A DNA stretch of 27,407 bases from a virus. Numbering within the stretch: position 1 is the stretch's first letter; each line of letters begins with the position of its first letter. The stretch is taken from positions 1 through 27,407 of IMG/VR virus record IMGVR_UViG_3300045973_000246, one strand, 5' to 3'. The notes beneath the pieces are model-generated. The model had not been told where the DNA came from, searched no databases, and saw only the letters and a list, made by a program, of their open reading frames with translations. This document shows, piece by piece, positions 19,315 to 25,069 of this stretch. The translations under genes were made by a program, and so were the position numbers.

Positions 19315-20313
19315 TTAGATGGTGGCGACCAACAAGTCCATGGCAGCGGACTTGAGCTTGTCACCGTCACCGTACCACGCATTGTTCATGCGAGCGTCGT
19401 CAGTTTTGTGGCCGGTGTGGTGATCCACGTACTCGGTCACGGCGTTGAGCATTCCCCAGCGCGTGTGCCCGGCCAGTTCGTTACCGATGCTGGTCTGGTC
19501 ATACAGTTCGTAGATTTCCTGCATCAAATTAGCCGCGCCCGGAGCCTGATCTTCCAGGGACTTGGTCGGGTCGCCCAGCAGGTCACGCAGGAAGATAATG
19601 GACTGGTTCTTGGCGAGCTTGGACGACGCCAGTTTCCGCATGTCAGCGAGGAACAGGTTCCAGGAGTCAGTGTGCAGGCCAAGTTCGGCTTTCACGCGGT
19701 CCATGTCAAACGTGGACGAGTGGGGAATCTTCACTGTTGTCTTCCCATTCTCGTTGAGGGCCATGCTCACAGTGTTATTGCACACTGCCCGAGTCGCCAC
19801 GAACTTGGCGGTGGTCGCTAGGCTACCGTCACAGGCCGTGACCATCATGAGGTACTGTCCCATCGGATCACCGGCGACTACTTCCGCGTCGTGGTTCGTC
19901 TTGCTCATGCTCCAGAACTTCTTCCCGGAGAACAGAACACCCGCCGTTTCCATCTGGAAACCGAGCTTCTCGATCAGTTCCTCTTGAGCGTACAGTATCT
20001 CGCGAGGCTGAACGACCTTGTATTTGGCACTGACCACGGCCAGCGGAGCCAGAGTATCGCTCCGGTAGAGCAGCTTCCGTTCCGGCATTGTGATGATGGT
20101 CGGCGCGTCACCGTCGCGTTGCTGACCAGTAAGGCCGGGAATGGTGGTCTGAACGACACCATCCTTAATCTCAAAGTTCATACCTGCCTCTTCGAGCCAG
20201 ACAGTGAGCGGCGCGTCAGGGGTGAGCCTCTGGCCGAGTTTATGCCAAGGGGTTTCACCTGCGTATGCGATAGAAGCCTTGCCGCCTGCGTTAATGTGAA
20301 GTTCGTGTGCCAA
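19315..20313 (-). CDS. DUF932-family phage/plasmid protein, TTG start
   Basis: A 332-aa protein. The start TTG 20313-20311 is 8 nt after AGAGGT and gives MAHELHINAGGKASIAYAGE then TPWHKLGQ, the N-terminus typical of DUF932 (phage/plasmid-like TIGR03299) proteins. Upstream ATGs at 20337 and 20424 have poor ribosome sites, and the second lies inside a promoter. Later features are TIPGLTGQQRDGDAPTI, YKVVQPREILYAQEELIEKL and RAVCNNTVSMALNENGK. Members are common in phages and plasmids, often near recombination or anti-restriction genes; their activity is not established. The region upstream holds a promoter (20404-20432) and dyads R2 and R3. Confidence 0.88.
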   Translation of the reverse strand: MAHELHINAGGKASIAYAGETPWHKLGQRLTPDAPLTVWLEEAGMNFEIKDGVVQTTIPGLTGQQRDGDAPTIITMPERKLLYRSDTLAPLAVVSAKYKVVQPREILYAQEELIEKLGFQMETAGVLFSGKKFWSMSKTNHDAEVVAGDPMGQYLMMVTACDGSLATTAKFVATRAVCNNTVSMALNENGKTTVKIPHSSTFDMDRVKAELGLHTDSWNLFLADMRKLASSKLAKNQSIIFLRDLLGDPTKSLEDQAPGAANLMQEIYELYDQTSIGNELAGHTRWGMLNAVTEYVDHHTGHKTDDARMNNAWYGDGDKLKSAAMDLLVATI

Positions 20314-20339
20314 TTTATTTACCTCTTTCTGTATCATGC

Positions 20340-20365
20340 GCCTGCCGACACTACGTGCCGACGGC
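20340..20365. repeat. 26-nt dyad repeat R2
   Basis: GCCTGCCGACACTACGTG then CCGACGGC, in the 5' leader of the DUF932 gene, 27 nt before its start codon. Differs from R1 at two positions that pair with each other. Confidence 0.85.
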
Positions 20366-20403
20366 GAGTTGAAGGATTCAGCGGCGTTTGCTACTGAAAC
20401 CAC

Positions 20404-20432
20404 AGTGTAACGCGGGTTGCGCATGATAGCAA
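20404..20432 (-). promoter_or_regulatory. Leftward sigma70-type promoter for the DUF932 gene
   Basis: On the minus strand TTGCTA (20432-20427), 17 bp, TACACT (20409-20404). RNA would start near 20397, giving an 80-nt leader that contains dyad R2. Dyad R3 ends 5 bp upstream of the -35, a typical place for an activator or operator site. Confidence 0.65.
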
Positions 20433-20437
20433 ACTAA

Positions 20438-20463
20438 GCCTGCCGACACTCTGTGTCGACGGC
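20438..20463. repeat. 26-nt dyad repeat R3
   Basis: GCCTGCCGACACTCTGTG then TCGACGGC. It lies directly upstream of the -35 at 20427-20432 and its last base is the first base of the TAG stop of the gene at 20463. The loop is TCT instead of TAC and the stem gains an A-T pair. Confidence 0.85.
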
Positions 20464-21098
20464 TAGCGGTACGCGTTCTTTGCCATAATGCTGGTGAGTA
20501 CGGCGAGGGCCTGCGCGCGGTTGAAATTGTTCTTGACCATGCTCGTGCAAATCTGTGACTCGCAAGACATAATCTTGTTACGGTAACGGGCCTTGTTATC
20601 ACGAGACTTTCTCACACGGTGCAAATCCATCTCCACTCTCTTCCCACACGCACAGGTCGACTCCCATACGATATCCTTCATGTGATCAAGATGATAGCCA
20701 GTGACCAATAATAAACCGATCTCCTCGCCAATGTAATTCTTGAATCGGTTGAAGATTCGCAACTCCTTGGCAGGGTAACTCAAATCCTGAGCCTTCGTCT
20801 TGTCAGCCTTTATGTGACCACAGTCACGGATCACGTTCTTGTCGATGTACTTCACCGGGAACAATGATTCCTTTCCGCACGAACAGAGAGTACGGTATCG
20901 GCGGATGTTCACAGTGATAGGTTCGTCGCGATCTGGTCTCGTCAATGTCTTGGTGTGCGACTCTTCACCAAGAATGATCAAGTGCCCCTTCACACGGTGC
21001 TTTCCCTCTTCCAAGAGTTCGTGGTAACGGTCGCTCTGCAGGTGGTCAAGTCTGTCAGCAATGTGACGTAACACGTTCGCTATTCTGTCATTTTTCAT
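20463..21098 (-). CDS. Protein with two Cys-rich (zinc-binding) motifs, 211 aa
   Basis: ATG 21098 with AAAGGA upstream. The N-terminal 60 residues are helical (IANVLRHIADRLDHLQSDRYHEL). Residues about 68-95 hold LCSCGKESLFPVKYIDKNVIRDCGH, and about 146-182 hold STCACGKRVEMDLHRVRKS with later SCESQIC. The pattern C-x-CG ... SCG/DCGH is like the zinc-binding modules that accompany phage HNH/AP2-type DNA-binding proteins, here in two copies without an HNH motif. The protein is strongly basic, so DNA binding is likely. It stops at TAG inside dyad R3. Confidence 0.78.
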   Translation of the reverse strand: MKNDRIANVLRHIADRLDHLQSDRYHELLEEGKHRVKGHLIILGEESHTKTLTRPDRDEPITVNIRRYRTLCSCGKESLFPVKYIDKNVIRDCGHIKADKTKAQDLSYPAKELRIFNRFKNYIGEEIGLLLVTGYHLDHMKDIVWESTCACGKRVEMDLHRVRKSRDNKARYRNKIMSCESQICTSMVKNNFNRAQALAVLTSIMAKNAYR

Positions 21099-21124
21099 GG
21101 TCTGTGTGTCCTTTTGTGACTCGG

Positions 21125-21150
21125 GTTTGCCGATACTACGTGCTGACGAC
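21125..21150. repeat. 26-nt dyad repeat R4 (diverged)
   Basis: GTTTGCCGATACTACGTG then CTGACGAC, in the leader of the gene at 20463-21098, 26 bp upstream of its ATG. It keeps the pairing positions of R1-R3: C-G at positions 3/25 becomes T-A, and other changes give G-T pairs. Confidence 0.75.
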
Positions 21151-21187
21151 CAAATCTCACGATACCCTACTGTTTTAGTAAGGTATT

Positions 21188-21193
21188 AGTGTA
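21188..21193 (-). promoter_or_regulatory. Possible extended -10 promoter for the gene at 20463
   Basis: The minus strand reads TGCTACACT, an extended -10 with the same TACACT as the promoter at 20404. No good -35 lies 16-18 bp upstream. Tentative. Confidence 0.35.
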
Positions 21194-21242
21194 GCACATT
21201 GCGTGTTTTATGTGGGTTTGACGGTGAAGAGGTAAATAGTGC

Positions 21243-21271
21243 TTGCGTGAAGAGGTCTGGGGTGGTATAGT
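21243..21271 (+). promoter_or_regulatory. Rightward sigma70-type promoter in the AT-rich region
   Basis: TTGCGT (21243-21248), 17 bp, TATAGT (21266-21271). It shares TTGCGT and the 17-bp spacer with the portal promoter at 26631. RNA would start near 21278, 415 nt before the next gene. Confidence 0.65.
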
Positions 21272-21277
21272 GCATCC

Positions 21278-21360
21278 AGGAGTGGCAGGTATACAGAAAA
21301 GGATAGATGTTAAATGCATAAGTGGTGCTAGGCTAGCAGATACCTAGCAGGTGTTTTTTT
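21278..21360 (+). ncRNA. Candidate short non-coding RNA or attenuated leader
   Basis: The segment from the promoter at 21243 to the T7 run at 21354-21360 is about 83 nt. It ends in a hairpin GCTAGG (21327-21332)/CCTAGC (21343-21348) with 5 nt then seven T, an intrinsic-terminator-like end. An ATG at 21310 behind AAGGA gives only MLNA. Either a small RNA or an attenuated leader for the terS-like gene. No known RNA family recognised. Confidence 0.4.
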
Positions 21361-21630
21361 GCGTTTTTTAGCGTTATAAAACAGCGACCTATCAGGTATA
21401 GCAGGTAATACGCGCGGAAATTTATAAAAAAAAATTTTTTTGTTTTTTGGCACTAGTGCTAATTGAGGAAGCCGAGGTGTATGTGTTTGATTTATAAGGC
21501 TAAAAAAGCTAAATTTTTTTCTGCTACCCATCTGATAGGTTGATAGGTTGAATCTGCATGTTTTTAGCAGAGGTTTTAGGGGTAAATTCAGGTGAAAAAT
21601 GATGGTTTTTAGGGAGAAGAGCAAATAAAT

Positions 21631-21659
21631 TTGTAAATCGCGCGCGAGTATGATATGAT
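21631..21659 (+). promoter_or_regulatory. Rightward sigma70-type promoter upstream of the terS-like gene
   Basis: TTGTAA (21631-21636), 17 bp, TATGAT (21654-21659). Transcription would start near 21666, 27 nt before the ATG at 21693. Confidence 0.65.
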
Positions 21660-21692
21660 TTGTGTGTTGAATTATGATTTATAGGTGATAAT

Positions 21693-22193
21693 ATGTTTAA
21701 CTGGGAAGATCTGAATCTGCCGGAATATGATACGGTCGAGGAAACCAAGAAAAGACTGGATGAGATCCATGTAAAAACTTTGGCCGATAAAGGGATTCCG
21801 ACGAAGGTTGATAAGGGATCGCCAGGATTTTCTCCGAGTCTGCAACAGGCGAGAGAGATTAGTGTGATGAGCGCACTGGGACTGGAAGCTAAAGAGATCG
21901 CGATGGTTCTCAATGTCGAGGAAAAGCTGCTAAAGGCGTATTACACGAGAGAACTCTCTGTAAGCCATAAGATCAGCAATGTGATGGTCGCGCGCAAGGC
22001 ACTAGAGATGGCGATGAGCGGACGGCATCCCGACATGACTAAGTTCTGGCTCAAGGCACAGGCCAAGTGGAAGGAGACGAGCGCCATCGAGCTGACTGGC
22101 AAGGACGGTGGTCCGGTTGAGGTCGGCAGTGCCCGTGACAAGCTGGCAAGGGCGATGGGCGTGGATGCGGCCGATGCGGCTACCAGTGCGTAA
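21693..22193 (+). CDS. terS: Terminase small subunit-like protein
   Basis: A 166-aa protein. A helix-turn-helix is visible at about 54-88 (QAREISVMSALGLEAKEIAMVL then NVEEKLLKAYY). The C-terminal part has KFWLKAQAKWKETSAIELTGKDGGPVEV, the pattern (FWLK-x-x-A-x-W-x-E...GKDGGP) typical of phage terminase small subunits. The small subunit recognises the packaging start site on phage DNA and loads the large subunit. ATG 21693 has AGGTGA upstream and follows a promoter at 21631. It is followed by an 81-nt hairpin, and terL lies 1.3 kb further on, separated by a leftward gene. The assignment rests on motif and context. Confidence 0.78.
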   Translation: MFNWEDLNLPEYDTVEETKKRLDEIHVKTLADKGIPTKVDKGSPGFSPSLQQAREISVMSALGLEAKEIAMVLNVEEKLLKAYYTRELSVSHKISNVMVARKALEMAMSGRHPDMTKFWLKAQAKWKETSAIELTGKDGGPVEVGSARDKLARAMGVDAADAATSA

Positions 22194-22198
22194 TTGGC

Positions 22199-22279
22199 CC
22201 TGCACCTACCCGGCCAAGTGCCCGTCTCCATATCGTCGAGGACTCGAGATGAGAGGCACCGGCCTAGGGTAGGTGCAGG
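22199..22279. repeat. Long imperfect hairpin/dyad, 81 nt, directly after the terS-like gene
   Basis: The outer arms CCTGCACCTACCC (22199-22211) and GGGTAGGTGCAGG (22267-22279) are a perfect 13-bp inverted repeat. Inside, GGCC pairs with GGCC (22212-22215/22261-22264), GTGCC with GGCAC (22218-22222/22255-22259), TCTC with GAGA (22225-22228/22251-22254), and CGAG with CTCG at the tip (22237-22240/22243-22246). Small bulges separate the parts. No T run follows, so it is not a normal intrinsic terminator. Confidence 0.85.
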
Positions 22280-22337
22280 TATTGCCCGGCGCACTGCCTC
22301 TCCACTCGTCTCCGCCGAACATAAAAGTTCCAGACGC

Positions 22338-22360
22338 AAAAAACCCCGCCTAGGCGGGGT
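22338..22360 (-). terminator. Leftward intrinsic terminator for the gene at 22380
   Basis: CCCCGCC (22344-22350) and GGCGGGG (22353-22359) form the stem. On the minus strand six T follow (complement of 22338-22343). It lies 20 bp past the gene's stop. Confidence 0.88.
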
Positions 22361-22379
22361 TGATGTTGGTCAGTGTGAC

Positions 22380-22964
22380 TTATTCGGCGGGCTTCTCACC
22401 GGCGATAACCCAGCCACACTTCACTGCCCAATTCATTTCCATGCTAGGCGTGATCAGGCGATTCGTTTTCGTGGTGAGCGCCTTGGTCGGCGCCTTCTGG
22501 AAGTATTCCTCAAACGAGGTGCAATTCCAGATGTGTTCCCAGATTTCCCACTTGCCAGCGTCGCCGCCGAGAACCGAGGCTGATGTCGGCTTCTTGCCGA
22601 TGTGATAAACGCCAGCCAGCTTGGAACGCTTGGCGCCGCCAGCTTTCTTCGTGTTCGCGCCGGCCTTGCCGATGTCCAAGTCCAGATCGGGCAGGTGGTC
22701 AAACTCCACTTCCAGTGCGCCGTCGCGCCACAGTTGGCCGTACTCGTCGTCGGTGCTGTCGTCCAGCTTCTTCATCAGCACGGTGCGCAGCTTGGTACAA
22801 GTAAGACCGGCCATCAGCTTGCTCGGCTTGCTGAGGTCCTGCGACATGAGCTTGTCCACGGCTTCCTCGCTATAGGCAAACAGCTTGACGGCCATCTCGC
22901 GTAGCATGGCACAAGTGACGGCCTCGGTAAGGATGGCGGTCTTGGTAACAATGATTGCTTGCAT
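22380..22964 (-). CDS. Hypothetical phage protein, 194 aa, C-terminal domain shared with the gene at 15115
   Basis: ATG 22964 with ACAGGAGC 8 nt upstream; longer upstream starts lie in untranslated DNA. The N-terminal half is helical (MQAIIVTKTAILTEAVTC, MREMAVKLFAYSEEAVDKLM), the centre is basic (NTKKAGGAKRSKLAGVY), and the C-terminal part (SFEEYFQKAPT, TTKTNRLIT, VKCGWVIAG) matches the end of the 15115-15981 gene. It is leftward and sits between terS and terL with its own promoter and terminator, so it is an independent unit inserted into the packaging region. Function unknown. Confidence 0.82.
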   Translation of the reverse strand: MQAIIVTKTAILTEAVTCAMLREMAVKLFAYSEEAVDKLMSQDLSKPSKLMAGLTCTKLRTVLMKKLDDSTDDEYGQLWRDGALEVEFDHLPDLDLDIGKAGANTKKAGGAKRSKLAGVYHIGKKPTSASVLGGDAGKWEIWEHIWNCTSFEEYFQKAPTKALTTKTNRLITPSMEMNWAVKCGWVIAGEKPAE

Positions 22965-23020
22965 GATATTGCTCCTGTATGGTTGGTTGAAGGACACTGC
23001 ATCCCGCAGCGCCAGACTGA

Positions 23021-23048
23021 ACAATAGCACACTTTCCAATGTGTGCAA
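23021..23048 (-). promoter_or_regulatory. Leftward sigma70-type promoter for the gene at 22380
   Basis: On the minus strand TTGCAC (23048-23043), 16 bp, TATTGT (23026-23021). It lies about 60 bp before the ATG at 22964 and would give a 50-nt leader containing a CTGC/GCAG hairpin (22998-23010). Confidence 0.55.
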
Positions 23049-23162
23049 CATTTATTTGACGGATGTCGCACATATATTTTTATGGGTCGATAAATAATAC
23101 TTATGACACCGGACCATTACATATCGCGACGCGCCAGTGTCCAGTGAAGCACGAACCATGCC

Positions 23163-23227
23163 ATGTCGGTAGAGAGCAAGGATCGTGCCAGTCGACCGAT
23201 GTCGGTGGCTAGCAAGGATCGCGCCAG
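23163..23227. repeat. Two near-identical 29-nt direct repeats, 36-nt period
   Basis: Copies at 23163-23191 and 23199-23227 share ATGTCGGT, AGCAAGGATCG and GCCAG and differ at four central positions and one later one. Not coding by any supported frame. Confidence 0.75.
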
Positions 23228-23316
23228 CGTCAGTATCGCCCTCGTACCGAGGTCAACGGATCACCCCACCAACCCCCATCGGTCCCGTAACAATTAATCG
23301 ACCACCAGCCGACACG

Positions 23317-23394
23317 CGTTCGAAAAATTTGAGTTTTCATTAGCACGCGTCATTTACAAAATCACGTTCGAAAAATTTGAGTTTTCATTAGCAC
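23317..23394. repeat. Two perfect 30-bp direct repeats upstream of terL
   Basis: 23317-23346 and 23365-23394 are identical and separated by 18 bp (48-bp period). The unit contains TTCGAAAAATTTGAG followed by TTTTCATTAGCAC. The TTCGAA palindrome and A/T content suggest a protein-binding or promoter element. They lie about 100 bp before the terL start. Confidence 0.92.
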
Positions 23395-23496
23395 ATCACA
23401 AATTAGTCGCGGATATTTATACCCGAGTCGTGAGCAGTGAGCTCAAATCCGTGTTAAAATAATTTTTGCAATATGCCAAATAACTATGGAGCAATA

Positions 23497-25005
23497 ATGT
23501 CTGAAACAGACAATGATCCGAAAGAACGTGTTATCGGTAAAGGCGCCGATAACCGCTCCAAGAAAGAGAAGCTGGCGGACTTATCAGTCGAGTCCCGACT
23601 GGAGTTCCTTAGTTCTCTGACAGAAGCCGAGGCGGAAGCCCTCTTGTACGACTGGGACTTTAATGGTCGCCCGAAGCAACTCGAAGGAATGAAAGACCCG
23701 AGCTCATGGTTCGTGTGGCTCATTCTCGCAGGCCGAGGGTTCGGGAAGACTCGCACCGGAGCCGAGATGGTCAGGTACCAGATAGAGACACTGGGACGAC
23801 GACGCATTGGCGTGATCTCACCGACGACGGCGGACCTCCGGGACGTTATTGTTGAAGGTGAGTCGGGCATCATTAACGTGTTCCCTCCTTGGAACCGACC
23901 ACTGTACGAGCCGACGAAGCGACGCGTCACGTGGCCGAACGGAGCCATTGCATCACTGTACTCAGGTGAGGAACCGGAACGCCTCCGCGGACCGCAGCAC
24001 GACTTCTTGTGGATTGATGAGCTTGCCGGTTTCAGTAGCCCCGAGATCATGCAAAGGGCATACGACATGGCGATGTTCGGTCTCCGGCTCGGTAAGAACC
24101 CGCAGGTGATCATTACGACGACACCCAAACCCGTCCCCCTTGTTCAAGACTTCTTGAAGTGGTCAAAGGACTCGGAGCGTCGGATACTTATCACAACTGG
24201 CTCAAGCTACGAGAACAAGAGCAACCTCGCCACGAGCTTCTTCAAGCAATTGGTCCAGTACGAGGGAACTGTTCTTGGTCGGCAGGAAATCCACGCCGAA
24301 GTGATCAACATGGAAGAAATGGGGATCATCAAGAAATCTTGGTTCAAACTGTGGCCTGCGAACAAAGACCTCCCGTACTTTGACTATATCATCCAGAGCT
24401 ACGATACAGCGTTCACGGAGAAGACTCATAACGACCCAACGGCGTGTCAGGTTTGGGGAGTGTTTCGGCCGGACAGTGAGAGTCCTCATTGTGTCATGCT
24501 TCTGGACTGTTGGACGGATCACATGAAGTATCCGGACTTGCGGGAGAAGGTGGAGAATGACTTTAAGAAGGTCCGGTACGGGGGGAATGAGAACAATCCT
24601 CACGACAAGGGGCAGGCGGCGGACATTTGTTTGATCGAAGAGAAAGGCTCCGGCATTACACTGATCCAGGACTTGGGCAGAGCCGGTATTCCTGTTCGGG
24701 CGTACAATCCTTTCAAAATGGATAAAGTGCAGCGACTTCACGCTGTGTCTCATCTGGTGGCGAACGGGCGGTGCTACATCCCTGAGTCAACTAAAGTCTC
24801 AGGCGAGTTCCGGACATGGGCGACGGACTTCCTCACGGAAATCTGCGTGTTTCCTAACTCTTTGCATGACGACCAAGTAGATGTCTTTAGTCAGACGTTA
24901 GCCCTCCTGCGCGACCAGACTTGGCTGTCGGTGGACACGCCTGAATACGAAGAAGAGTATGCCGACACTCCCAAAAAGAAGAGGAGCAACCCCTATGCCG
25001 TCTGA
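23497..25005 (+). CDS. terL: Terminase large subunit
   Basis: A 502-aa protein. ATG 23497 follows TATGGAG; an ATG 24 nt upstream is weaker. The N-terminal ATPase has Walker A GRGFGKT (79-85), Walker B LWIDE (D174/E175) and a coupling TTTP (207-210). The C-terminal RNase H-like nuclease has D303 (QSYDTAF), E381/E382 (LIEEKGSG) and a final acidic group HDDQVD (458-462). All catalytic residues are present, so it is an intact packaging motor and nuclease of the Terminase_6-like kind. The phrase EPERLRGPQHDFLWIDE is a family hallmark. It forms the packaging complex with the small subunit and portal. Confidence 0.97.
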   Translation: MSETDNDPKERVIGKGADNRSKKEKLADLSVESRLEFLSSLTEAEAEALLYDWDFNGRPKQLEGMKDPSSWFVWLILAGRGFGKTRTGAEMVRYQIETLGRRRIGVISPTTADLRDVIVEGESGIINVFPPWNRPLYEPTKRRVTWPNGAIASLYSGEEPERLRGPQHDFLWIDELAGFSSPEIMQRAYDMAMFGLRLGKNPQVIITTTPKPVPLVQDFLKWSKDSERRILITTGSSYENKSNLATSFFKQLVQYEGTVLGRQEIHAEVINMEEMGIIKKSWFKLWPANKDLPYFDYIIQSYDTAFTEKTHNDPTACQVWGVFRPDSESPHCVMLLDCWTDHMKYPDLREKVENDFKKVRYGGNENNPHDKGQAADICLIEEKGSGITLIQDLGRAGIPVRAYNPFKMDKVQRLHAVSHLVANGRCYIPESTKVSGEFRTWATDFLTEICVFPNSLHDDQVDVFSQTLALLRDQTWLSVDTPEYEEEYADTPKKKRSNPYAV

Positions 25006-25037
25006 AGTTTGCAATTCGTAGCCCCTGTGTGTTACCC

Positions 25038-25057
25038 TTGCGCCCAGCGAGGCGCAA
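25038..25057 (+). promoter_or_regulatory. Hairpin in the terL-metallopeptidase intergenic leader
   Basis: TTGCGCC (25038-25044) and GGCGCAA (25051-25057) form a perfect 7-bp stem with a 6-nt loop, just before the GGAG site and ATG 25070. It may shape ribosome access or protect the mRNA end. No T run follows, so it is not an intrinsic terminator. Confidence 0.6.
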
Positions 25058-25069
25058 ACGGAGAGTGAC

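Larger units (their letters stand above)
21099..21692. other. Non-coding, AT-rich regulatory region between divergent blocks
   Basis: A 594-bp stretch between the leftward gene at 21098 and the rightward terS-like gene at 21693. It holds dyad R4, a possible leftward -10 (21188), two rightward promoters (21243 and 21631), a hairpin with seven T (21327-21360), A/T tracts, and several short CTAGCAGGT-like direct repeats (21342-21396). No protein-coding frame of convincing quality was seen apart from a four-codon ATG frame at 21310. Confidence 0.7.
22965..23496. other. Non-coding region with direct repeats upstream of terL
   Basis: About 530 bp with no convincing gene. From left to right: a leftward promoter (23021-23048); a rightward TTGACG at 23056 with only weak -10 candidates; two 29-nt near-repeats starting with ATGTCGGT (23163 and 23199); two perfect 30-bp direct repeats (23317-23346 and 23365-23394); and an AT-rich tract with a TTAAAAT box (23453-23459) before terL. 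Possibilities are a promoter array, operator sites, an origin or a packaging site. Confidence 0.65.

Noticed and set aside
22965-23496. CRISPR-like array from the repeats before terL
   Set aside because: Only two copies of each repeat, with 7- and 18-nt gaps, and no Cas genes.
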